DNA from: Streptomyces hirsutus
Lineage (GTDB): Bacteria > Actinomycetota > Actinomycetes > Streptomycetales > Streptomycetaceae
Assembly (NCBI RefSeq): GCF_001418415.1
Contig: NZ_LIQT01000317.1
Coordinates: forward strand, 451 to 37,259
Length of the DNA stretch: 36,809 nt
Direction: 5' to 3'
Below the pieces are notes generated by a model. That model was given only the letters and a program-made list of their open reading frames with translations. It was not told the DNA's origin and did not search any database. The translations under genes and the position numbers were made by a program. Shown here piece after piece: positions 8,269 to 16,372 of this stretch. Numbering within the stretch: the stretch's first letter is position 1; each line of letters starts with the position of its first letter.

Positions 8269-9249
8269 CTAGCAGACCTCTTCGAGATCCCGCCAGTCCC
8301 GCGAGTCCGGACTGTCCGCGACCCATCCGTCCAGCAGACCGCGGACCAGTGAGGGCGGCGCGGCGAGCCCGCACTCGCGCTCCGGCACCCACAACTGCCC
8401 GTCGGTGCGGTGGCCGAGCGGTCCGGGATGCCCCGGCTCACTGTGGTCGTGCGGGTCGAGGTGCTCTCCTTCGCCCTCGTCGGACGGCATCCGGGACTCC
8501 GAGCACATCCGGCACAGCAGCCGCACCGACGACGACCAGTCCTCGGCGGCGAACCCGGCGTCCGCGGCCAGTTGCTCCAGGGCGTCCCGGTCGGCCTCGC
8601 TCGCGGCCTCCAGCAGGACCACCCAGGTCGGCACCGGTGAGGGCGCCCACAACTCGATCTCGTCGAACACCGGGTAGGTGTGCCCGGCGACCGTGCTCCG
8701 CTCGCCGTGCGGCACCCCGTCGTGCAGGACGACCTCGCCCCAGCGGCGGCCGGAGGACGGCAGCGGAATGGACAGCACCTCGATCCGGGCGGGATCGAGC
8801 CGCCGGCCCCAGACGACCTCGGCCTCCCCCTCCGGGGACAGCCGTACCGCCGCGCTGCCCAGGTCCATACCGAGCGGTTCGCCGGAGTCGGTGGGGCTCC
8901 CGGGCACCTTCAGCCCGTAGGCCTGCCAGGCGCGGCGGGCCAGCGGCCAGTCCTGCAGGGCGGTGGCGGCGATGCCGACGTTCCACCAGTCCGGCGCTCC
9001 GGCGTCCCGGTCGAGCAGGGCCACGGCCCTGAGCCCCGCGGACCGCGCCTGCTCCCAGTCGTGGCGGAACTTGTGCAGCAGCGCGAGGTTGAACCAGGAC
9101 TCCGACAGCCAGGGCTCCAGATCGGCGGCCCGGGTGAGCAGCGCGCCCGCGTCCTCGTAGCGGCCGTCGCCGATGAGTGTGAACGCGCGGTCGGTGGCCT
9201 GCCGCCAGGAGGCGGAGGGCCTGTTCCGTCCCTTGCCGAAGATCCTCAC
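8269..9249 (-). CDS. TPR-repeat protein, function unknown
   Basis: The product is 326 residues from a GTG at 9249 (VRIFGKGRNRP), which has a GGCGGGA ribosome site; the extra upstream frame to 9342 is low-complexity. The N-terminal third holds two or three tetratricopeptide-like helix pairs (ATDRAFTLIGDGRYEDAGALL, SWFNLALLHKFRHDWEQAR, WNVGIAATALQDWPLARRAW). The C-terminal part contains a CRMC motif and a His/Asp/Glu-rich stretch (GEGEHLDPHDHSEPGH), which could bind metal. This gene sits next to def at this locus in streptomycetes as far as I recall. No enzymatic function can be assigned; a protein-interaction role is inferred from the TPRs. Confidence 0.8.
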   Translation of the reverse strand: MRIFGKGRNRPSASWRQATDRAFTLIGDGRYEDAGALLTRAADLEPWLSESWFNLALLHKFRHDWEQARSAGLRAVALLDRDAGAPDWWNVGIAATALQDWPLARRAWQAYGLKVPGSPTDSGEPLGMDLGSAAVRLSPEGEAEVVWGRRLDPARIEVLSIPLPSSGRRWGEVVLHDGVPHGERSTVAGHTYPVFDEIELWAPSPVPTWVVLLEAASEADRDALEQLAADAGFAAEDWSSSVRLLCRMCSESRMPSDEGEGEHLDPHDHSEPGHPGPLGHRTDGQLWVPERECGLAAPPSLVRGLLDGWVADSPDSRDWRDLEEVC

Positions 9250-9541
9250 GATTCCCGCCTGCCAGTTCCGTGCGGTGGGCGGCCTAGCCCCCGGACACCG
9301 TCTCCTTCGCATCCAACCACGTACGGCTGGAAGGGCGCTCATTACCCATGGGTTACCCCGGGCCCGCCCGGGTCAGACCGTCCCGTTCGCGGCTCTCGCC
9401 GCGCTCGGGCGCCGTCCTCACGCCGGTCCTCGCGCCCCTTCCCCCGGCACACCCGCAGTCGTCCTCGTCCCCCCTTGCTCACCGCGCCGTCCTCATCCTC
9501 ACATCCCGGCCCCCGCAATGCCCCGACGGCCTCCCGCTGCC
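9250..9541. other. Gene-free gap with small palindromes
   Basis: This 292-base stretch between two minus-strand genes contains ACCCATGGGT (9344-9353) and the nested CCCGGG palindromes around 9357-9371. These could form a weak terminator for the HD gene. I see no supportable gene and no clear promoter. Confidence 0.35.
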
Positions 9542-10876
9542 TCACGGCCGGCCGCCTCCGTCCTCGTACCCGTCTGCGTGCTCCCCTGCCCCGGCTGCCC
9601 TGGACAGCACCCGGGCCAGGGATTCGACGACCTGGGGTGCGTACTCGCCGGCGGTGCCGAGGCGCAGTTCCTCCAGTGCCGTCAGAGGCCCGCCGGGGCC
9701 TCCTGCCCGGGACTTCTCGTCGTACGCGTTCACCACCCGGACGATCCGCGCGGCCAGCGGCTGCTCCCGGTGGGGTTCGGCCTGCCGCTCCACGATCCCG
9801 GCCACCTTCGGGTCCACCCCGGTCTGGCGGACCACGGCGCCGCCGAGCAGGGCGATCCGCCGCTGTTCCGGGGCCGGCAGGGCGGCGGTGGCACCTGCGG
9901 GCACCGGGTCGACAAGGCTGAGCTGACCGATGTCGTGCATCAGGGCCGCGTACTCCAGCACGGTCAGGTCCGGCTCGGTCAGCCCCAGGTCCCGGCCCAC
10001 CGACTGGCTGAGGTCGGCGACCCTGCGGGCGTGCCCGGCCGGGGTGCAGCCGGCGATCTCGGTGGCCCGCGCGAGGGAGGCGATGGTCTGCCGGTAGGTG
10101 GCACGGACGGCCGCGTACCGCCGGTAGGACAGCTGCGCGAGCAGCAAGGGCACGGAGAGCAGGGGCAGCGCCCACAGCCCCACGACCGCGACACCGAGCG
10201 CCATCACCGCGCCCGTCGCGACGACGGCGGCCCCGATACCGGGCAGCGCCCGCAGTTCGTCGCGCAGCACCGGTGGGAAGGGCCAGCCGGTGCGGGAGTG
10301 GGCCAGCGCGGCGGCGAGCACGGCGTCGCACAGCGCGGACAGCGACAGCAGGGCGAGCAGCAGCAGCGCGTGGGCGGGGCCGCCCCAGTCGTCGAACGTC
10401 CCCCGGCCGTACAACGGCTGGAAGCACACGGCGACGAACCCGACGGTGAGGGTCCGGCGGGCCAGCCGGTCGCGGGTGGGCCCGCGCCCGCGCCCGATGT
10501 GCGGCACGCTGCCGAGCAGTGAGGCCGCGAGGACCACGGTGACGACCTGGGCCGCGCCGTGGTGGCTGGGCCGCCCGCCGGCCTCGCCGAGCAGCGCGTA
10601 CGCCAGTGACCCGGCGGCGGCGAGCGGCGCGGCCTGCCGGATCCGCGGTCCGTCACGGGGCTGCGTTCCGGCGCCCGGCGGAGCTCCTTCGCCGGGCCGT
10701 CGTCCGTCGCGGGGCCGCGGTCCGTGGTGCCGGGTGAGTTCGCCGACGGCGACGAGGAGACCGAAGGCGAGGGCGGCACCGCGTTCCGCGATCCCGTGCC
10801 ACAGGGTGGCGCCGAGACAGCCGGCGGCGAGCGCGGCGGCGCAGGCGTGCACGAGGGTGTGCGGCCGGAGGGTCAT
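9542..10876 (-). CDS. Membrane protein with degenerate HD phosphohydrolase domain
   Basis: The 444-residue protein has several hydrophobic segments through about residue 250 (for example 8-45, 110-125, 143-155, 168-192, 213-250). A cytoplasmic HD-like domain follows from about 275. His282 and His314-Asp315 are present (GHARRVADL, LMHDIGQ), but the Lys usually following the HD is Gln318, and the GYP motif is absent. This suggests a diverged or inactive partner of the HD-GYP protein encoded just upstream. The ATG at 10876 overlaps that gene's TGA (ATGA), indicating coupled translation. A longer frame to 11053 only reads through the upstream gene. A role in cyclic-di-GMP signalling is inferred, not shown. 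Confidence 0.8.
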   Translation of the reverse strand: MTLRPHTLVHACAAALAAGCLGATLWHGIAERGAALAFGLLVAVGELTRHHGPRPRDGRRPGEGAPPGAGTQPRDGPRIRQAAPLAAAGSLAYALLGEAGGRPSHHGAAQVVTVVLAASLLGSVPHIGRGRGPTRDRLARRTLTVGFVAVCFQPLYGRGTFDDWGGPAHALLLLALLSLSALCDAVLAAALAHSRTGWPFPPVLRDELRALPGIGAAVVATGAVMALGVAVVGLWALPLLSVPLLLAQLSYRRYAAVRATYRQTIASLARATEIAGCTPAGHARRVADLSQSVGRDLGLTEPDLTVLEYAALMHDIGQLSLVDPVPAGATAALPAPEQRRIALLGGAVVRQTGVDPKVAGIVERQAEPHREQPLAARIVRVVNAYDEKSRAGGPGGPLTALEELRLGTAGEYAPQVVESLARVLSRAAGAGEHADGYEDGGGRP

Positions 10877-12390
10877 CGGCGCGCTCCGGGCGGATCGGCG
10901 ACCTGAGTGGCAACCGGCTCGTCGGCGGGCGGGGCGGGCGGGCCAGGAGGCTGCCGGACGTCCTCGGCCGTCACCGCGGGATGCCAGCCGGTCCGGCCGA
11001 TCGCCCGCACCAGCGCTTCCACCATCCGCGGGTCGAAGTGGTCGCCCGCACACCGCTGGAGCTCGTCCAGCGCCACGGGCACCGGCCGGGCCCTGCTGTA
11101 GGACCGGTTGGAGGTCATCGCGTCGAAGGCGTCGGCGACCGCCACCACTCGCGCGGACTCCGGAATCTGAGCGCCCGCCAGCCCGTAGGGGTAGCCGCTG
11201 CCGTCCAGCCGCTCGTGATGGTGCAGCACCGCCGCGCGGGCCTCGCCCAGGAAGGAGATCCCGCGCACCATCTCGTGCCCGTACTCGGGGTGCAGCTCGA
11301 TCACCCGCCGCTCCTCGGGGGTCAGCGGCCCGTCCTTGGTGAGCAGCCGGGTGGGCACCCCGAGCTTGCCGACGTCGTGCAGGATGCCCGCGAAGCGCAG
11401 CACCTCGGTCCGCTCGTCGTCCATGCCGAGCTCACGCGCGATCATCGTGGAGGCCTGGCCGACCCGCTCGCTGTGCCCGCGCGTGTACCCGTCCTTGATG
11501 TCGACCGCCTGCACGAGCGCCCGGATCGTCGCCTGATGGGCGGCCCGCTCCCGGTGGTACTGGGCGAACGCCCACCACGAGACGCACATCGGCAGCAGCA
11601 CGAGGAGCGCGGCCACGGGCCCGTAGGGGCTGCGCCACAGCAGGGCCATCATCAGTCCGGCGAGCCCGTGCACAGTGACCGGTGCGAGCGACCGCAGGAA
11701 CAGCCGCCACCAGGTCGTCTGCCGGGTGTTCCGCCGGCTTGTCCGCCGGGGCCTCCGTCGCGTCCTCCGCCAGGTCGTCCGCCGGCACTCCGGACGGGGC
11801 GCCCGGTTCCCGCGTCGAAACGGCACACCGCCCGCCAGTGCCAGGATGCCGCGGTCCAGCAGTGTGAGTACCAGGCAGAACACCAGTACCGAGGCGCCGG
11901 CTGCGCCCAGCGCCGCCGGAACGTCCCCGTCCGCGACCGCTTCCCGGCCGCCGGCCGCGAGGTGCGCCCGGCCCGCGGCCCACACGGCGAGGGTCAGCTG
12001 GCCGGCCCGCCAGATCCGCCGCGCGAGGAACGGCCGCTGTTCCACGGGGGTGAGCAGCGCGCCGGGCAGCGCGACCAGCGCGGCGGCGGACGGCGGCAGC
12101 AGAAAGGCCGCGGCGAGCAGAACGGGGTGGAAAGTGCCGCCCGGGTTCGGGGCACCGAGGTGCCGGGACCGGGCCAGGCGCTCGCAGCCGGCGTACAGCA
12201 CGGCGAGCAAGGCGACGGCTCCCCAGGGGACGTCCGGACCGGACGCGGCCGACAGCGGCAGCTGCAGTGGCAGCGGCAGTGTCTGCGACAGCGGCGCGGA
12301 CGACAGGGGCACCGCCGGCAGCAGACAGAGCAGGCCCGCCACGGCGACACCGGTCACGTACATGCGGGCCCGTGCCGGTAACGCCTCCAT
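10873..12390 (-). CDS. Membrane HD-GYP domain protein, putative cyclic-di-GMP phosphodiesterase
   Basis: The 505-residue protein has an N-terminal membrane region of about six segments to residue 275, then a short linker and an HD-GYP domain. Catalytic features are complete: His306 (GHSERVG), His338-Asp339-x-GK (HDVGKLG), the HHH at 390-392, GSGYP (397-401) and DAFDAMTSNR (421-429). Active family members hydrolyse cyclic-di-GMP, which in Streptomyces controls development through BldD. Codon 4 is TTA (12381-12379), so expression should require the bldA tRNA. A strong GGGGGAGG ribosome site precedes the ATG. Residues 192-230 form an unusual Arg/Thr/Trp-rich loop; a neighbouring frame there encodes a more typical Ala/Asp/Pro linker, hinting at compensating frameshifts. 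Confidence 0.88.
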   Translation of the reverse strand: MEALPARARMYVTGVAVAGLLCLLPAVPLSSAPLSQTLPLPLQLPLSAASGPDVPWGAVALLAVLYAGCERLARSRHLGAPNPGGTFHPVLLAAAFLLPPSAAALVALPGALLTPVEQRPFLARRIWRAGQLTLAVWAAGRAHLAAGGREAVADGDVPAALGAAGASVLVFCLVLTLLDRGILALAGGVPFRRGNRAPRPECRRTTWRRTRRRPRRTSRRNTRQTTWWRLFLRSLAPVTVHGLAGLMMALLWRSPYGPVAALLVLLPMCVSWWAFAQYHRERAAHQATIRALVQAVDIKDGYTRGHSERVGQASTMIARELGMDDERTEVLRFAGILHDVGKLGVPTRLLTKDGPLTPEERRVIELHPEYGHEMVRGISFLGEARAAVLHHHERLDGSGYPYGLAGAQIPESARVVAVADAFDAMTSNRSYSRARPVPVALDELQRCAGDHFDPRMVEALVRAIGRTGWHPAVTAEDVRQPPGPPAPPADEPVATQVADPPGARR

Positions 12391-12470
12391 GAGTCCCTCC
12401 CCCGACTGTGACGGCCGCGCTCGGCCTGTCGCCTGTCAGGGTCCGGAGCTTAGGGGGACGAACGGCACCT

Positions 12471-12491
12471 CCGCGGGGTCATGACCCGCGG
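12471..12491. promoter_or_regulatory. Near-perfect palindrome upstream of HD-GYP gene
   Basis: GGTCATGACC is a perfect 10-bp palindrome flanked on both sides by CCGCGG/CCGCGG-type arms, with one unpaired G. It lies about 80 bases upstream of the HD-GYP start, between that gene and the rsrA terminator. It could be an operator for the HD-GYP operon; no promoter hexamers are obvious. Confidence 0.4.
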
Positions 12492-12510
12492 ATTAGCACG
12501 TACGAGTGAC

Positions 12511-12534
12511 GGCACTCCCCTTTCGAGGGGTGCC
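12511..12534 (-). terminator. Terminator after sigR-rsrA
   Basis: GGCA-CCCCT pairs with AGGGG-TGCC around a TTCG loop with a 2-nt bulge. It is located about 40 bases past the rsrA stop. Confidence 0.65.
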
Positions 12535-12574
12535 TTCCTGGGCAGGTGTTCGCAGAGCGCTCGAACAGCGGGGT

Positions 12575-12937
12575 TCAGGAGTCCTGCGGCGCCGGAGCGG
12601 TCCGGGGTGCCTGCGGCGCCGGAGCGGTCCGGGGCGGTGCGGTCGTCTCGGAAACAGCGACGTCCTGGTCGGGGACGGCCTGGCCCGAGCGGATCACGTC
12701 GATCCGGCCCATGACCTTCGCGCGCAGGTCGCCCGGCACGTCGTCCTGCCCGCAGCACCGCTTGACCAGCTTCTTCACCGCCTGCTCGAGCCCGTACTTC
12801 TCGAGACAGGGCGAGCACTCCTCGAAGTGGTGCTCGAACTTCGCGCAGTCGGAATCCGGCATCTCACGATCGAGGAACTCGTAGAGATGATCGAGGATTT
12901 CGCTGCAATCCGTCTCGTGCGGCTCTCCGCAGCTCAT
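12575..12937 (-). CDS. rsrA: Zinc-binding redox-sensitive anti-sigma factor RsrA
   Basis: RsrA binds and inhibits sigma-R under reducing conditions and releases it on disulfide stress. The 120-residue product has the ZAS signature: Cys11, His37, Cys41 and Cys44 (HHFEECSPC), plus Cys3, Cys31, Cys61 and Cys62. This is the same seven-cysteine pattern I recall for S. coelicolor RsrA. The ATG at 12937 overlaps the sigR stop (ATGA). The protein is about 15 residues longer than the 105 I recall for S. coelicolor. The extra part is a Pro/Ala/Thr-rich tail built from a 27-bp tandem duplication (12583-12634) encoding APRTAPAPQ twice. Confidence 0.96.
   Translation of the reverse strand: MSCGEPHETDCSEILDHLYEFLDREMPDSDCAKFEHHFEECSPCLEKYGLEQAVKKLVKRCCGQDDVPGDLRAKVMGRIDVIRSGQAVPDQDVAVSETTAPPRTAPAPQAPRTAPAPQDS
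12583..12634. repeat. 27-bp tandem duplication in the rsrA 3' end
   Basis: A 25-base sequence beginning CCTGCGGCGCCGGAG occurs at 12583-12607 and again at 12610-12634 with a period of 27 bases. It keeps frame and yields two copies of APRTAPAPQ in the RsrA C-terminal tail. Confidence 0.85.
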
Positions 12938-13620
12938 GACCTCGAGCCTTTCGCTTCGTTCGACTCTCCGGCGCCCGCCGGAACCAGTCCGCGCTCGCGC
13001 GCGTAGTCCTCGAGCATGCCGCGCAGCTGGCGGCGGCCACGGTGCAGGCGGGACATCACGGTACCGATGGGTGTGCCCATGATGTCGGCGATCTCCTTGT
13101 AGGCAAAGCCCTCGACATCCGCGAGATACACGGCGATGCGGAACTCCTCGGGGATCGCCTGGAGCGCTTCCTTGACGTCCGAGTCGGGGAGGTGGTCCAG
13201 CGCCTGCGACTCCGCGGAACGCAGACCGGTCGACATGTGCGACGCGGCCCGCGCGATCTGCCAGTCCTCGATCTCCTCGGCCCCGCTGCGCTGCGGTTCC
13301 CGCTGCTTCTTGCGGTACGAGTTGATGAACGTGTTGGTCAGAATCCGGTACAGCCACGCCTTGAGGTTGGTGCCCTCGCGGAACTGGTGGAAGGACGCGT
13401 ACGCCTTGGCGTACGTCTCCTGGACCAGATCCTCCGCGTCCGCCGGGTTGCGCGTCATGCGCAGGGCGGCCGAGTACATCTGGTCGAGGAACTCGAGCGC
13501 GTCCCGCTCGAAGCGCGCGTTGCGCTCGGCGGCCGATTCCGCCCGCCTGTCGCCCTGGCCCTCGGGCTGCTCCGCCTGGCCGTGATCGGTCCCTGCGCCG
13601 GTACCGGGAACCGGACCCAC
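12934..13620 (-). CDS. sigR: ECF sigma factor SigR (thiol-oxidative stress), with longer SigR' start at 13782
   Basis: Sigma-R directs transcription of thioredoxin, mycothiol and protein-quality genes after disulfide stress. Region 2 is visible as the [13 protein letters not shown] and [14 protein letters not shown] segments, with RAWLYR-like [15 protein letters not shown]. Region 4 follows as [23 protein letters not shown], then [18 protein letters not shown]. The GTG at 13620 (VGPVPGTG) gives 228 residues, near the S. coelicolor length. An in-frame ATG at 13782, with a GAGGAAG ribosome site, adds 54 residues. This fits the unstable SigR' isoform known from S. coelicolor, made from the sigma-R-dependent promoter. 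The stop overlaps rsrA, so regulator and anti-sigma factor are coupled. Confidence 0.96.
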   Translation of the reverse strand: MGPVPGTGAGTDHGQAEQPEGQGDRRAESAAERNARFERDALEFLDQMYSAALRMTRNPADAEDLVQETYAKAYASFHQFREGTNLKAWLYRILTNTFINSYRKKQREPQRSGAEEIEDWQIARAASHMSTGLRSAESQALDHLPDSDVKEALQAIPEEFRIAVYLADVEGFAYKEIADIMGTPIGTVMSRLHRGRRQLRGMLEDYARERGLVPAGAGESNEAKGSRS

Positions 13621-13848
13621 CTCCTCCGTTGTCGCGAGACCGGGAACGGCCTCACCCGAATCGGAGGATAGACGACGATCCGGTCCGTCCGCCGCCCGAA
13701 GGGGGACGGTCCTGGCCGCGTGCAGCACCGTCCAGTCCAGGTCGGTGCGGCCCTTGCGGCTCGGGCAGAAGGTCGAACCCATGCGGCGGACTTCCTCTCC
13801 TATACGACTACGACGGCTGTGCCGGAGACCGGCGAACACGTCGGCGTC

Positions 13849-13875
13849 AACAGCGGAGGGCGTCCGGACATTCCC
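13849..13875 (-). promoter_or_regulatory. Sigma-R-dependent autoregulatory promoter (sigRp2-like)
   Basis: On the minus strand GGGAAT (13875-13870) is followed by exactly 18 bases and then GTT (13851-13849). This matches the sigma-R consensus GGAAT-N18-GTT. It lies about 67 bases upstream of the SigR' ATG at 13782, giving a positive feedback loop. Confidence 0.9.
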
Positions 13876-13929
13876 GAAGCTTTACCCGGGCGGGCCAAGC
13901 GGCCGCCGCCACGGGAGAGAGGTGACCTC

Positions 13930-14712
13930 CTACGGCACGAGGGAGCCGGCCCACCGCACGACGGCGTCCGTGACGACCGTCAGGGCCTCCTCCTGCGTGA
14001 TGTCCGCCCGCTTGGGAACGGCGAGGCCGTGATCGCCGTGCGCCACCTCGACCAGTTCGTACGCCCACCCGTCTCCCGCCACCGCCCTTGCACCGGCGCT
14101 CCCCCGGAGCTGAACGCCCGGGGGGACCCCCATCGCGCGGCCCCTCCCGTACTCGGGGAACTCCCCGGGCCTGCCGAAGGGGTCGTTGCCGCCCTGTACG
14201 ACGAGGGTGGGCACCCCGGCCCCGAGCAGCTCGTCGGCGCGGGACTTCTCGGGTCTGCCGGGCGGGTGCAGGGGGAAGCCGAGGGCCAGCACGGCACGGG
14301 CGCCCAGTTCACCGGCGGTCCGGCAGGCGACCCGGGCTCCGGCGCTGCGCCCGCCGGAGATCACCGGCAGGCCCGGCTTCGTCAGCGCGGGCCAGAGGCC
14401 GCGCCAGCCGATGTCCAGGGTCTTCGGGGCGGGAGCCACCTTCTTGCCGGCCACCCTCCAGGGTTGCTCCACCAGGGCCACGGTCACGCCGTGCGCGGGC
14501 AGCACGGTGGCCAGGGCCTTCAGGTCCCGCGCCTCGATGCCGCCGCCGGCGCCGTGACCCAGCGCGAGGACGAGGCGCGCGGTGGGCCGGGCGGGGTGCC
14601 AGGTGACGCGGGCGAGGCCCGCGTCCGTCTCCACGGTCTCGGCCCACGGTTCCGCCGTACCGGCGGCGGCAGGGGTGTGCTTCGGGCTCTTCGCGTTCTT
14701 CGCATGCGTCAC
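13930..14712 (-). CDS. Alpha/beta hydrolase (KANL3/Tex30-type, dienelactone-hydrolase-like)
   Basis: The 260-residue protein has an alpha/beta-hydrolase fold: oxyanion strand LALGHGAGGG, nucleophile elbow GGRSAGAR (GxSxG), the acid-bearing VVQGGNDPFG and a terminal HGDHGL with the catalytic His. These features match the KANL3/Tex30 family of small hydrolases, whose substrates are unknown. The GTG at 14712 begins one base after the SRAP stop, so the two genes are probably co-transcribed. Before the last strand lies a non-conserved insert (around AMGVPPGVQLRGSA) encoded by a GGGGGACCCCC-type hairpin element at 14097-14139. Fold assignment is firm, substrate unknown. Confidence 0.85.
   Translation of the reverse strand: MTHAKNAKSPKHTPAAAGTAEPWAETVETDAGLARVTWHPARPTARLVLALGHGAGGGIEARDLKALATVLPAHGVTVALVEQPWRVAGKKVAPAPKTLDIGWRGLWPALTKPGLPVISGGRSAGARVACRTAGELGARAVLALGFPLHPPGRPEKSRADELLGAGVPTLVVQGGNDPFGRPGEFPEYGRGRAMGVPPGVQLRGSAGARAVAGDGWAYELVEVAHGDHGLAVPKRADITQEEALTVVTDAVVRWAGSLVP
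14097..14139. repeat. Streptomyces-type small hairpin element inside hydrolase gene
   Basis: CTCCCCCGGAGCTG...CCGGGGGGACCCCC contains complementary CTCCCCCGG and CCGGGGGGA arms followed by GACCCCCAT. It resembles abundant small hairpin units of Streptomyces, usually seen between genes. Here it is in frame and adds about 13 residues near the C-terminus of the hydrolase. Confidence 0.5.
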
Positions 14713-14713
14713 G

Positions 14714-15529
14714 TCAGAAGAGTGTGCTCTCTTCCGGTGCTTCCAGTTCCCTCAGCAGGTCCGGGCCGTTGTTGCGGACGTTGCTGACCGCCGTGGAGAC
14801 CGGGAAGGCGCGCATCAGGCCGGAGGGCGGCGGTGCGAGCAGCCCGCGCACCTCCTCGGTGTCCGTGCGGGCGGGGTCGAGCCAGGCGTCCCAGCGGTCC
14901 GGTGTGAGCATCAGCGGCATCCGCGGGTGGATGTCGGCCAGGGTCGTCGGGCCGTCCGCCGGTGCCATCGCGAGCGACTCGGTCTCCGCCTCGGTGGTGA
15001 TGACGGAGCACGTCGCCCACCAGGCCCGGGGATGGTCGTCCGGCAGGGTCCGGTCCCGCCAGAACTCGTACAGACCCGCCATCGCGAGCACCGAGCCGTC
15101 GGCCGGTGTCACGAAGTACGGCTGCTTGCGGGGGCGCTTCCGCTTGCCCTCGACCTCCAGGTCCCGCTCCTGCGTGCCGGTGACCCACTCGTAGTAGCCG
15201 TCGGCGGGCAGGATGCAGCGCCGGGTGGCGAAGGCACGACGGTAGGACGGCTTCTCGTGGACGGTCTCCGCGCGGGCGTTGATCAGCCGGGCCCCGCCCT
15301 CGGGTGTCTTGGCCCAGGAGGGCACGAGGCCCCACTTCAGCTTCCGCAGCTGCCGAACCGGCCGCGGGTCGTCCGCGTCCTTCACCGCACGGTCGAGTAC
15401 GGCGAAGACCTCTTTGGTGGGCGCCACGTTGTAATCGGGCTCCAGGGCCTCTTCCGGCTCCCACTGTTCGACCTCAAAGACTTCTGCGAGATCCTCGGGC
15501 CTGCGACTAGCTGCATACCGTCCGCACAT
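14714..15529 (-). CDS. SRAP domain protein (HMCES/YedK family, abasic-site DNA-protein crosslinker)
   Basis: Family members crosslink their N-terminal Cys to abasic sites in single-stranded DNA, protecting them during replication. The ATG at 15529 places Cys at position 2 (MCGRY), required after Met removal. Further conserved residues are YNVAPT (33-38), N84-ARAE88 (INARAE), the GYYEW with Glu114, and the active His in IHPRMP. The length, 271 residues, fits the family. The ribosome site is weak. It is divergent from the M50-type gene (105-base gap) and leads the hydrolase gene. Confidence 0.93.
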   Translation of the reverse strand: MCGRYAASRRPEDLAEVFEVEQWEPEEALEPDYNVAPTKEVFAVLDRAVKDADDPRPVRQLRKLKWGLVPSWAKTPEGGARLINARAETVHEKPSYRRAFATRRCILPADGYYEWVTGTQERDLEVEGKRKRPRKQPYFVTPADGSVLAMAGLYEFWRDRTLPDDHPRAWWATCSVITTEAETESLAMAPADGPTTLADIHPRMPLMLTPDRWDAWLDPARTDTEEVRGLLAPPPSGLMRAFPVSTAVSNVRNNGPDLLRELEAPEESTLF

Positions 15530-15634
15530 ACATGCAACACTGCCAGGCCCACCCGTCTCCCTGCCACCGCCCCTTGCAATGAGGCGCTTCGCGCCGCCCC
15601 CTCGGTTCGCGACCACGAGGAGTCCCCGCCGAAC

Positions 15635-16357
15635 ATGGACAGCACCGCATCCGCCTCGCTCGCCTCCCTCTGGGACGAGGTCACGGGCACCCAGCCCGAC
15701 CCCGACCTGTGGGTGGTGCTCGCCGCCCTGGCCGCCGCGCTCGCCGTCGTCGCGCCGCACGGGCTGTGGAGACTCTCGCGCAACGCCATCACCATCGCCC
15801 ACGAGGGCGGTCACGGGCTCGTGGCGCTGCTCACCGGCCGCACCCTCACGGGGATACGCCTCCACTCGGACACCAGCGGCCTGACCGTCAGCCGGGGCAA
15901 GCCGACCGGTATCGGCATGATCCTCACCGCCGCGGCCGGCTACACCGCTCCCCCGCTGCTGGGCCTCGGCGGGGCGGCGCTGCTGGGCGCCGGGCGCATC
16001 ACGCTGCTGCTGTGGCTGGCCACGGTGCTGCTCGTGGCGATGCTGGTGATGATCCGCAACGCGTACGGGGCGCTGACGGTGCTGCTCACCGGCGGCACGT
16101 TCGTCCTCGTCTCCTGGCTGGCCGGCCCGCAGGTCCAAGCGGCGTTCGCGTACGCCGTGGTGTGGTTCCTGCTGCTCGGCGGAGTGCGCCCGGCGTTCGA
16201 ACTCCAGGCCAAGCGGGCGCGCGGGGGCGCGGGCGACTCGGACGCGGACCAGCTGTCCCGGCTGACGCACGTACCGGCGGGTCTGTGGTTCTTCCTGTTC
16301 CACGCGGTGTCCCTGTGCTCGCTGCTCGGCGGAGGGCGCTGGCTGCTGGGGCTGTGA
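15635..16357 (+). CDS. M50-family membrane zinc metallopeptidase
   Basis: The 240-residue integral membrane protein carries the zinc motif HEGGH (HExxH) in AHEGGHGLVALLTG, at about residues 53-57. About six hydrophobic segments surround it (for example LWVVLAALAAALAVV, MILTAAAGYTAPPLL, ITLLLWLATVLLVAMLV). This is the M50B-like family; substrates are unknown, and some members act in regulated intramembrane proteolysis. The ATG at 15635 has GAGGAG 12-17 bases upstream. It is a single-gene unit with a weak hairpin after it. Confidence 0.85.
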   Translation: MDSTASASLASLWDEVTGTQPDPDLWVVLAALAAALAVVAPHGLWRLSRNAITIAHEGGHGLVALLTGRTLTGIRLHSDTSGLTVSRGKPTGIGMILTAAAGYTAPPLLGLGGAALLGAGRITLLLWLATVLLVAMLVMIRNAYGALTVLLTGGTFVLVSWLAGPQVQAAFAYAVVWFLLLGGVRPAFELQAKRARGGAGDSDADQLSRLTHVPAGLWFFLFHAVSLCSLLGGGRWLLGL

Positions 16358-16372
16358 CGCCGCAGGGGGGAC

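Noticed and set aside
13621-13839. GTG at 13839 as start of sigR
   Set aside because: It lies next to the predicted transcription start of the sigma-R promoter; the ATG at 13782 and GTG at 13620 have ribosome sites.
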